Shown here piece by piece: positions 19,505 through 28,808 of a DNA stretch of 64,000 nucleotides. Source of the stretch: Nitzschia sp. DOCU1. Its lineage: Eukaryota; Bacillariophyta; Bacillariophyceae; Bacillariales; Bacillariaceae. Both the position numbers and the translations under genes were made by a program. The notes below the pieces were generated by a model that worked only from the letters and a program-made list of their open reading frames with translations, did no database searches and had not been told where the DNA came from. Where the stretch lies: contig OX595985.1 of assembly GCA_951394045.1 (NCBI GenBank), positions 2,604,001-2,668,000 on the forward strand. Direction: 5' to 3'. Position 1 is the stretch's first letter. Each line of letters begins with the position of its first letter.

Positions 19505-22500
19505 CTACTTTGATACTTCGTAGCTAGTCACATCGTCCGGTTCAGGTCGAGTAGGCTGATAGACGATCGCTTCGGGATTCATCGTTCCCATTAGAAGGCA
19601 GTGTCCAATATAACTGTCATTGGGAATCTGGTTGCAACATGACGCTCTTTCAAGCTGAAATTCCCAAGGTCCGGTGGTTTCTTCCGGTTCCTTCTTGTCC
19701 GTTACAAAATACAGCCCATCATAGCGATAGTAGGTCTTAGATGCTATTTCTTTTGGGTGGGTGCCAGTGGCTTGGAGCTCGTGGTTGTAGTGCGTTGGCC
19801 GAAAAACACGAATTGGCTCGTGAAGATCACAACTCTTCACAACTCCAAGTGCTCCCTTGCTCTGCTCAACGAAGTACCTGAGGTTAAACAGTTTGTCATG
19901 CCCCAACTTGTCCGGTCTTTTGCCCGACACAACCATGGCGTCGCAACCAAAATCCCTGTTGCCGGATATGCCACGTTGTGCCATGATATGGCCATTCAGG
20001 GTCAACATTTCATATCGGGTGTACAACTTGCCCTCGTCCAAGCCTGGAATTTGGCCAAACTGATGGTCACGACCTTTCCTCGGTGCCAGAGTATCACATG
20101 CAACTCCAGTGTCATTTTCAAATACAACCATTTCCCCCTTGCGGAAGACAAGGACCAGCCGTCTATCGTCCTCGGCTTCGGATGCGCAGGGCATGGGTCG
20201 TTGAGTTTCTGTTCCTCCAACGGCAGCGCCGATGAAAGAATTCTCCATTGCAATCGGGGAGGGGGTAATTGCAGCGGCATCACTAGACCTTGTTGGATTG
20301 GGCGTTTGTGGCTCGGCTGCGGGGGTAGTAAGCACCCGGCGTTTTGGCCTTGGCGCATCAGCCACACCATGAACATAGTGCTTTTGCATTTCACCTGGAA
20401 GTCAAAACACAAGTGAGTTACAATCGCATGCAGTACCACGGACTAAAACGGCGCTCTTACCATCCATTGAATAGCCGTCCCCTGAAAAATTGAGCACTTG
20501 AATCGTTAGACGACATCAGTTGTAAAATAATGCACATCACTCGCATACTAGACCTACCTGCTTCAAGAAACAGCTCGATATCTTCATCTCCGTGTTGGAG
20601 TTCTACTCCTGGGCGTGGCCGAATCCGAACGACACGAATCTGCCTAGTAGGCATTTGGATTATTGCAGCCAGAATAAGCTGTTCACCTTGGTCGTCGTCT
20701 TTGTTGCCGTCATTGAGAAAAAGGCATGGTGTGAGTCTTCTATCACATTGGATTTCGGAATGCTCCTCTAAAAATCTTACCAGCATGGAAACCCATCTTG
20801 TCTTTGAAATCTCGGTACAACACGGCATGGACACCGGTAGTCCATTCAGCAACACCACAAGTTTCCGCCATTCTCTCTGACACTTCCGCGACTCCATCAA
20901 AATTGGCTAACGGAACGCTCTTCATCTTGATCCGTTTACCCAAATACGCATAACCAGGCTGTGGATCTTCAAAGTCTTCCGTGGCATGTTTGTGCATCAG
21001 GAAATGGCAGCGGGGCTCATCGTCTGCGTGGATCTTGTACTGCCGAAAGAAGCCTGCGCCCTCGTCACTCAGCAAATCTTCCGAAACATGCGTGAGTTCA
21101 GTCTCGGATAGCATGGAAGGATAAATCTTAATGGTTCCGCCTCGATGCAACTTCTTCTCCAAACATTTTCCAGCGCCTTCAGAGCTCTTTTTGGGAGCCG
21201 AAAACAATTTGTCTCGACTGCTCCATGTCTCTGTGTTGGCGTCATACGTCTGGATTGTAGCGACGATACGCTCCACCATCGGGTGCTGCGCCATTTCTTG
21301 GTTGGGCGATACTCTAGCATTGGGCGTGGGTTTCGCATGGAATCCCCTTGCAGGCCTGCCAGCCCCTAGAGGACAGTCTTTCAAAGATTTCTTCACCATA
21401 CGGCTTTTCTTTGCCGGTCGGTCCTTTTGAAGCACACTCTTGACTTTTGCTTTAGCCTTGGGCGTGGCTTTGGCACAGGATCGCTTCTTTGCTGGCTTTC
21501 CAGCCGGTAGAGGACGAGAGCGGCGACCGTCTTTATCCGTGAAGTATTTCAAAGATTTCTTTACTACAAGGCCTTTCTTTGCCGATGGCTTTCGGTTCTT
21601 TTGAGGAACACTCCTGCCTTTTGCTTTAGCCTTGGGCGTGGCTTGGGCACGGGATCGCTTTCCTGGCGTTTCAGCCCCTAGACGACGAGACAAGGATTTC
21701 TTCCCCACACGGCTTTTCTTTGACGGAGGCTCTCGTTCCTTTTGAGGAACACCCAATTTTGCTTTTTTGCTCCTGGTATTGCCGGCGGTTCGGGAGTACA
21801 CCGCTGCTTTTATGTCTGCGGGGACGCAAAAGGACACATGGTTGGCAAAGGCAATGCTTCCTCCTCGACCAACACCCAGAGGACCACTTGGCAGCTGCCG
21901 ATGGAAGCTTCTTTGTCCAAAAATTCTTTGATATCGTCTTGCCAACTTATCCTGCACCTTGCCTTGCAAGGAAGTGGAAGGATCTAGATCTGGAAGCTTT
22001 TGTGTCATGGAATGTTCTGGGCACAAAACGGCCAACTCGTTAAATGCACTGGTTGGAGGCAAACACTTCGCATGGTACGCTGAAGGACAAGACAAGCAGC
22101 ACTTTTTGGAAATGAAAACAGCAAGGTGTTTAGTACGTTGAACGATGCGCAGCACGACACAATTCAAGAACCAAACCAACAACAAATAAATCTTACGTGG
22201 AGGCGGCATCCCTTCCTAGATTGATAAATGCTCGTTTGCTTTTTCTTGCCGCGTTTTTCCTTGGCCTCGTCTTCTTTTTGTTCCTTCTCGAGAGCATCGT
22301 CTTGCGTGCACGTCCAGCAATGATGTGCCGGACAAACAAAGGAAGGAACAACACAAGTTGTACTGATGACATCCTCTTCGACACTCCTCGGACTGACACT
22401 GCCAGTACTGAAAGCCTGCTCCTCCACCATCTTGAATGAAACGTTATTCGATGCTAGGCAAGATTTGTGAAAGAAGCGACCACACTCATCTTTTCGGCAG

Positions 22501-23219
22501 GCAAAGACGTCCACGTTATCCTGCCCGTACTCTTTACAAAAGGGACATTGATGACAGGATTTAGTACAGTCTTTGCAGATCCAATCTTCGTCTTCACAAG
22601 GAACCTGAGACAAGCCTGCGCATGGTAAATGAAAGACACGGTGACAGTCTCCGTCGCAATACACTAATACGTGGGCGTTGGGGTCGTCCATCAAGCATTC
22701 CGCCTCTTTGCACTCGGCACAAACCCAATTCATATCTTCGGCTTCGGTACTTTTCGCCTTTTTCTTCTTCTTTGTCTTGGAGTTCTCAGCGCCATTGTTG
22801 TCTTGCAAGCGATGCCTTTTATAGTCCCGAGACTTCTCGTTGTCGTGGGGGCTGCCACTGTGGTTGGACGATGGCTGCCAGGTGCCATCGTCATCGCCAT
22901 CGTCATTGCTAACGATTATGGACTTTTCTGGAGGCTGCTCAAGTTCACCATCCCATGCTTCTTCGTTCGGGCTGTCACTGTGGTTGGACGGTGGCTGCCA
23001 GATGCCATCGTCATCGTCATTGTCGACGACCATGGACTCAAGAGCACCATCCCATGCTTCTTCGTTGGGGCTGTCACTGTGGTTGGATGGTGGCTTCCAG
23101 GTGCCATCGTCATTGCGAACGATTATTGACTTTTCTGGACGAGGCTGCTCAAGAGCACCATCCCATGCTTCGTCCGGCGGCATGATGATGCTTGTGAGGA
23201 ACGAGCAAAGGAGAGACAT
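19505..23219 (-). CDS. PHD-finger / AlkB-type 2OG-Fe(II) dioxygenase / SRA-YDG domain protein, five exons
   Basis: Exons 23219-22197, 22101-20781, 20698-20558, 20481-20461 (21-nt microexon) and 20394-19505 join in frame to 1131 residues; all four introns (95, 82, 76 and 66 bp) are GT-AG. An ATG at 23183 is an alternative start. Domains in order: three acidic EAWDGALE repeats; PHD and extended PHD-like fingers at about 160-375 (CAECKEAEC, CDGDCHRVFHLPC, CGRFFHKSC, CCLSCPSAYHAKC, CPEH, the last spanning intron 1); Lys-rich TPKAKAK repeats at about 480-620; an AlkB-type fold at about 655-860; and an SRA/YDG domain at about 945-1085 (LYTRYEMLTLNGH, QRGISG, YYRYDGLYFV). The AlkB iron motif is H780-x-D782 (GFHADDD), with the distal His at 844 in MDGEMQKHYVHGV. 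The usual second 2-oxoglutarate Arg (TFR) reads TTP. A nuclear role in removing alkyl groups from DNA, guided by histone and methyl-cytosine reading, is inferred. Confidence 0.82.
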
Positions 23220-23501
23220 TGTAATACACTGCAATAAGGGCGACCTATGTATCGGGTGATGGAAATGCGATACCGCTAGAAAGTGATGAAAAAGATCCCG
23301 TCATTTTTTTGTGAGAGGGATTTCAGATTTTCAGGGGAAGGAGAGGATTGCGAGGGAAACAAGCCATCATCTTCCACAGAGAACCGATCCTTCTGGAGGG
23401 AAATTTGGAGCTATTTAGATAGACGATCATCTATTACGGTAAATTGCAGTTAAAATTTCCCCCTGCGAAGCGTCGAATTCAAAAATGGCTCGCCAGCCTT
23501 C

Positions 23502-23966
23502 ATTCAGCTTTGGATCTTGCGACCATGGGCGATGAGCCTGTCGATGCCGCGGGGAGGAAGCGTATCCTAAGAAACGCCAAGTCAAACCGATCTGCGCACA
23601 CCGTCGCTTCTTCCGGAGCTGAACTCAAACTCTTTTGGCCTATGAAATGCGAGGTGGCGAGATTGATTGCGGAGTTTTTGGGAGCGGGGGGCGTCGTTCA
23701 TCTTAAAAGTCATAGAATTAAAATGTTCAAATAATTCAGCTTTGGATCGTGCGACCATGGAACGATGAGCCTGTCGATGCCGAGAGGGAGGAAGCGCATC
23801 CTAAGAAACGCCAAGTCAAACCGATCTGCGCCCACCGTCGCTTTTCCGGAGCTGAACTCAAACTCTTTTGGCCTATGAAATGCGAGGTGGTGAGATTGAT
23901 TGCTGAGTTTTTGGGAGCGGGGGCGTCGTTCATCTTAAAAGTCATAGATTTAAAATGTTCACATAA
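23502..23966. repeat. Tandem direct repeat, two copies of about 232 bp
   Basis: Copy 1 starts at 23502 and copy 2 at 23734, both with ATTCAGCTTTGGATC. They stay alike through GAGCCTGTCGATGCCG, CTAAGAAACGCCAAGTCAAACC, CTCTTTTGGCCTATGAAATGC and AAAATGTTCA. Short indels put the two copies in different reading frames. Both could encode the fragment ELKLFWPMKCEV, so the unit may derive from a coding exon, but no complete gene is visible. Confidence 0.8.
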
Positions 23967-24690
23967 TCACAGTAGAAAGAGGCATGTTGTGATACCAATC
24001 TACCGGGAGGGATAATTGCTATTAAAGCAGCAAAAGAGTGCGCGCCATCACCATTACTCCAGCTACAATTCTCTACACCTGAATTTGGGCTCGTCAATGA
24101 ACTTGCTTCTTCTAATAGTGAAGTAATGAGCTATCAGTTTTAGAATGCAAAATATAGCTTGTTTCCTTCGGTCGCTTTCCGATTTCGCCTCATCGCCAAA
24201 AGCGCCTTCGAGGCTCTTCAATAGTCTTCATAGGCTGGGTCCGTCGTATTTGAGTCGTGAATGTCCACGAATGCTCATGAAACTGGGCTCGTGTATTATT
24301 AGGACATTCTGCTACTCTATTACTATTAATATCACTGTTACTGCTACTATAGCTGAACTTTACTAGTGGTGCTATTTAGCTGGTCACCTTGGTCACATTA
24401 TGGTGCTTATCTAGAGCAAGAGCAGAGAGTGAAGCAGGTCGCTAGAGTAGTAGTTCCCATTCAAACGTTTTGTATGGTCAGTACCGGGACAAGTACTTGA
24501 TCTCGTCAAAATATACAGTTTTCTCAATCAAATTGTCGCCTTTCAAAGCAGGATCAGCATAAATCAGCGATGGTTCTTTGGTTTCCCTCCTCGCCACACT
24601 TTGCATTCTTGTTGCAAACGTCGATTCTTGGTGCCGTCGCCCCTTTGGGTAGCAACAGCTACGTCTTCCGACTGTAGATTCGATTCAACA

Positions 24691-24899
24691 TTAAAAGTGG
24701 ATAGTTTTCTCAGTCAGAAACATCGGCACAACTATTTCCTCCCCTTCCCCAAGACGAGCCATAAGATGATCATCAAAGTCCAGGAGCACTTTCAGGGTTT
24801 CCAGAATTTCTTCTCGAGAAAAACTCACTGTCTTCTGCCGTTTCACCAAGCGAGTGAAGGGTTCGCTGGCCCCTTGCTCCGCTATGCAAATCCTTGTGA
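24691..24899 (-). pseudogene. Possible coding remnant
   Basis: On the minus strand a stop-bounded frame of about 65 codons ends at the TAA at 24693-24691. It has normal protein composition (for example PFTRLVKRQKTVSFSREEIL, then LGEGEEIVVPMFLTEKT). It has no upstream ATG in the frame, and an AG acceptor-like site precedes it. It may be a terminal exon or a relic of a lost gene. I cannot assign a family. Confidence 0.25.
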
Positions 24900-25094
24900 T
24901 CTATATACAAAATCGGATATCGACGTGCGGGTAGAGCTGCCAAGCATATTGTTGCTAACTTTTAGTAGTACGGCAATATTAACAGCTGCTGTAGTGTACG
25001 ATAAACGGCATGCACTTCTCGACGGCCATGGTCGTTTGGGAAGGGTGTGCGTGATGGTGGCGCGCTCATGTAACCGGTTTGGAAAAGCTCATAA

Positions 25095-25445
25095 CCTGCA
25101 ATTCTGGCGGCGGAAGGACGATCTTGGATCTGGATCGAATGAGATCCAAAAAGCGATCTTCGTAACGGGTCGGTCGAATAAATCGAGTCTAACCGACCCA
25201 TCCGACCACCCAAAAGATCAAAGGCGGAGTGGACACGTGCCCTCCGACACAATGACAGAGTTGCCTGCTTTGGCGACACAGTCGGCATCTCTCGAGCCTT
25301 GCCATCTTTGCTTGGGGTGACATTGGCTTTGCTGCTGTTGCATACTTTGCTCTATTTGCCAGTATAGACAAGTGACGTTAGAGTAGGATCTTTGCGTTCT
25401 TCTTGTCGATCCAAGCAGTCACGGGCGGGCGATTTTATCGGTGTA
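25095..25445 (+). repeat. Dispersed direct repeat, copy B (promoter of kinase K2)
   Basis: Counterpart of 16430-16820. The 90-bp core at 25354-25443 matches 16717-16806 with three mismatches and contains TGACGT at 25373-25378. It ends 65 bp before the K2 start codon, so it very likely contains the K2 core promoter or 5' leader. Confidence 0.8.
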
Positions 25446-25508
25446 GGCGAGTTCATTACTGTTGTTGCTCTCTTTCTACCCAGAATCTGCACCGCAAACA
25501 TTGTCACA

Positions 25509-27059
25509 ATGCTACGATCCGTGGCTAGCAAAGCCAGCTCGCCCGTCAATCAAGTGTTGCCTTTGGTGGCCGGGAACTTGTCTCCCAGAAACAAAAAGAA
25601 TGACGACTTTGCCGCAGCAACTTCTGACGAACTTTGCGTGTCGTGGTTTCAACGGTGGCCACGGCGATGGATCTTACAATTTCGCAGGTTACCACCGCCT
25701 CTACAATGGATTTGGGTAATCGTGTTGTGCACAATCATAGCAGTGGGGTTCTCCGGAATCCAGGTCCTGCCAACACGCGATCCCATGCTGCCCTTTCGGA
25801 ATCGACCCGTCGATATTCCACATTTACCCCGCATTGTCAAACTGGGTCCCACCACGATTTCAGTAACTAATGCCAAAGGCGTCATGGTACAAGTTACGGG
25901 AGGTGGTGATGTCACAGTGACCTTGCCTTTGGAAATGGTGGACACTTTGCCGACACCTGGTGTACGCGAATTAATCGAAAGATACAATCCCATGCCGATT
26001 GACACTCCTAAATTGAGGCCCGTGTCAACAGTGGACAAGGGCAAGTGTCAACAAATGCATGATTGGCAGTCGGGACATGCTCCAAATTGCAATGTTGTAC
26101 ATGAAAGTAGCTGGGGCTTTTCACATCCGCTGGGATGGAATTTTGAGTCAGTCCCAGAAGACTTTGACTTTGAGTCAGTCTCCGAGGCTGGTCAACTCTT
26201 TGACGATCCAAATGAACATTTTCGAATGGTAGCTGGAGGTGCCTTTCGATGGGTCTTTATGATTCGAGAATTCGATGGGACGCGACGAGCTATCAAGACG
26301 CTGAGAATTGATTCCAAATCACGAGACTTTGATTTGAGAAATTTTGATCGGCATCGACGGGATGCTGTGGCCATGGATCAATTGACAGCGAGTCCATTGG
26401 TGGTGGATATGTATGGATATTGTAGCAACACGGGACTCTTTGATTGGGGTGAAGGTGGGGATTTGTCCAATATCTTTCGTCGACAACCGGATATTGCCAA
26501 GGATCAATTGCTTAGAATTGCGTACAATGTCAGTTTGAGCATTCATGATGCGCATCATTTGGATGATCGGGGACGGCCTACCATGGCGCATACCGATATC
26601 AAACCCGATCAATTCTTGTATCAGAATGGATATTATCGATTGACAGATTTCAATCGCGTCCGCTTTTTGTTGTGGAATCACAAAAAAGACAAGAAATGTG
26701 GATTCAAGGTGGCCAAGAATGGTGGACTCTGGCGATCCCCAGAAGAATATGCGTACGGACTGGAAACCGAAAAAGTGGATGTATACAGCTTGGGCAATGT
26801 ACTTTATTTTATGTTGATGCGTGAAAATCCTTGGAAAGGAGTATCCGCCAAGGATCTTTACAAACGCGTCCAAGACGGCCAGAGACCGAGCATCCCAGAA
26901 GAAGTGGAATCCTCGACGGAAATTTACGATCGCTACATGATCCAAGCTATGAAGCAGGCCTGGACTCATGACATGTACGACCGACCAAGTGCGTTTGAAA
27001 TTGCGCAGATTTTACACAAGGGAATTGAAGAATACGAGGCCCAAAGCAAACTTGACTAA
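25509..27059 (+). CDS. Membrane-anchored atypical protein kinase K2 (DFN-type, predicted lumenal)
   Basis: 516 residues from the ATG at 25509, single exon. A short basic N-terminal region is followed by one transmembrane helix at about 66-86 (WIWVIVLCTIIAVGFSGI). The family motif Cys-x5-Trp-x5-Pro-Asn-Cys-Asn-x2-His-Glu precedes the kinase fold. The VAIK Lys is kept (RRAIKTLRI). Helix C has Asp for Glu (VAMDQL). The catalytic loop is AHTDIKPDQF, metal motif DFN (LTDFNRVRF), and SPEEY replaces APE. Compared with K1 the glycine loop is looser (VAGGAFRWVF). The region of about 90-190 after the membrane is specific to this copy. The promoter is copied from, or to, the 16946 gene. Confidence 0.85.
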   Translation: MLRSVASKASSPVNQVLPLVAGNLSPRNKKNDDFAAATSDELCVSWFQRWPRRWILQFRRLPPPLQWIWVIVLCTIIAVGFSGIQVLPTRDPMLPFRNRPVDIPHLPRIVKLGPTTISVTNAKGVMVQVTGGGDVTVTLPLEMVDTLPTPGVRELIERYNPMPIDTPKLRPVSTVDKGKCQQMHDWQSGHAPNCNVVHESSWGFSHPLGWNFESVPEDFDFESVSEAGQLFDDPNEHFRMVAGGAFRWVFMIREFDGTRRAIKTLRIDSKSRDFDLRNFDRHRRDAVAMDQLTASPLVVDMYGYCSNTGLFDWGEGGDLSNIFRRQPDIAKDQLLRIAYNVSLSIHDAHHLDDRGRPTMAHTDIKPDQFLYQNGYYRLTDFNRVRFLLWNHKKDKKCGFKVAKNGGLWRSPEEYAYGLETEKVDVYSLGNVLYFMLMRENPWKGVSAKDLYKRVQDGQRPSIPEEVESSTEIYDRYMIQAMKQAWTHDMYDRPSAFEIAQILHKGIEEYEAQSKLD

Positions 27060-27114
27060 ATGGAAGCAGGCTCAAGCACGTATTTGGAAGACTTGTGCTA
27101 TACTGAAATTGGTA

Positions 27115-27642
27115 CTATGGCGGCGTCAGGATCAGTCGATACTCGTGAGTGTCTTCAAAGCCGAAGGATTCATACAATGGCCGACCGGCGTCGCTGGCGT
27201 GCAGGTTTAGGCAGGGATATCCTTCTTGTTTGGCCAGCTTAATCAGTCGTTGTACCAGGGCTCGAGCAATTCCCTTGCGGCGGTGTCCAGTTTCGACGTA
27301 CACATTGGTCAGCGTGGCACGACGGAGGTCATGCGACATTACCTTGCCGAACGGTCCGCCGATACTAGTCCAAATGGCGGCGCCTGCTACAATGGAATTT
27401 GTTTCGCTATGGACGACCGCATAACCTTTGTAGACACCGTTGGCGAGACTTTGTTCTAGCCATGGCATGTAGAACTGCCGAGCCTTGGCCACTTGTGCTT
27501 CCTCCATTCCCATTTCCAAAAAGATCTTGTCTCGTTGGTCGGCAATTAACTTGTCGTCGTCAACAGAGAAAGCGCGAAAGTGATAGTCATTGTGCAGGAC
27601 CAGTGACTCGTCGTTTTCACTGCGTTGGCTAAGTGGGACCAT
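27115..27642 (-). CDS. GNAT-family N-acetyltransferase
   Basis: 175 residues from the ATG at 27642. The GNAT core is plain: a beta strand with GAAIWTSI, then TLTNVYVETGHRRKGIARALVQRLIKLA, which contains the acetyl-CoA loop R/Q-x-x-G-x-A (RRKGIA). This is followed by YPCLNLHASDAGRPLYESFGFEDT, the typical C-terminal G-x-x-L-Y-x-x-x-G-F pattern. It is likely a cytosolic enzyme acetylating a small molecule or a protein N-terminus; the substrate is not evident. It is convergent with K2, 55 bp away. Confidence 0.88.
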   Translation of the reverse strand: MVPLSQRSENDESLVLHNDYHFRAFSVDDDKLIADQRDKIFLEMGMEEAQVAKARQFYMPWLEQSLANGVYKGYAVVHSETNSIVAGAAIWTSIGGPFGKVMSHDLRRATLTNVYVETGHRRKGIARALVQRLIKLAKQEGYPCLNLHASDAGRPLYESFGFEDTHEYRLILTPP

Positions 27643-28808
27643 GTTGACACCAGAAGAAGGATGTTCGAAATCAACGTCAAGGTCGGTGCTGGCTAGCTCT
27701 ACTAGGCACTATTTGTAATCAACTGCCCGCGGCACCAGTACCGACGAAGAATTGTGATTGTCAGAGTCTTGGCGTCAAAATCGCAATTGAAATAATCATT
27801 ACTGAAATCAATTCGTTGATGTTTTGGCTATGATCGACAACACTGCGCCAAGATACGATCCAAACGGGGACCCCAGACTTGAAACGTGCGTCATCTTAGT
27901 CGCTCCTCTCTAACAGCAAATTCGTAAGCAGTGGTGGGCCGAGACCTGCAGCTGAAGTTCGTCCAAGGCAGGACCTGGTAGCAGCCCAACGAGTCTACTT
28001 TTGTTAAATTGAAAGTGGCGATTTCCAAGCTTTTGGGTACTAGAACACTTTGAATCTCCACATCGTGCTGCTCTAGAGGGGATATCGTAGCAAACACTTC
28101 CGCGTGAGTCGGATAACTTTGGGGGCACCAGTGGCGAAGGCCTCCCCCTCCCCGATCCAAGAATCCCACTAAATCATCTCGCTCTCTGCTCCACAAAAGG
28201 CGAAGGCCGCTGAGCGCTGGGCTTGCTAGCTAGCTAGCTACCGGTAGACTTGCTGGTTCCACTTTCTGTCCACGCCACGGGAACTTTTCGTGGGCAATAG
28301 AGTACAAGGTTGCTTCTCCTTGAAGACCTCTCAGACCTTACGATACTGTCTGGAGCTCGAGCTACCGTAGATTTTTTTTCTCCAATCCTGTAGAAAGTTT
28401 ACCGGACCCATGGTGAGAAAACGAGGTCCTTATCGCTTACTAGTTTTTATGTGAGGTCTCATTTTCATGTGCCGACTGGATGTGTGGAAGTAGCCTGCTG
28501 TGAGAACAAAATGGCTACAGCTAAGCCTTTACCATGGTTCACTGAATTTTCTACGAACTTAAAGTTCCGATGTTCGCAAACAAGAGGTCCCACTTGTGTA
28601 GCGGTGGCATTATCAGATAGCATCGTAGTAGCCAGATTCGCAAAAGGTTCGTCATTGCTTCGAGCTCCTATGACGCATCATCAGTTTCGATCTTGGAAAA
28701 AACGAATTAGTCGTCTTCATAATTTTCGTCAGCGCTGCTTCGTTCCGAGCTTTGTTCAAGAATAGTCTATCAAAACCAGCTGTTTGCAAAAGAAACATCC
28801 CTTTCACA
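27643..28808. other. Intergenic region
   Basis: About 1.17 kb. A minus-strand frame at 27891-28196 lacks an ATG start and any recognisable domain. An AGCT microsatellite followed by CTACCGGTAG lies near 28226-28247. The motif GAGGTCTCATTTT near 28453 is an inverted copy of the 17.5-kb AAATGAGACC motif. Confidence 0.5.

Larger units (their letters stand above)
23220..25508. other. Gene-poor region with repeats
   Basis: About 2.3 kb without a confident gene. It holds a two-copy 232-bp tandem repeat (23502-23966), a coding-like remnant on the minus strand (24691-24899), and promoter repeat copy B (25095-25445). A plus-strand frame at 24601-25320 has no ATG start and covers unrelated repeat sequence, so it is not called. 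Confidence 0.6.

Noticed and set aside
24601..25320. 239-codon plus-strand frame before K2
   Set aside because: It starts without ATG, runs through repeat copy B, and its opposite strand holds a more protein-like segment.
27891..28196. 101-codon minus-strand frame
   Set aside because: No ATG start, no recognisable domain, and no splice partner seen nearby.
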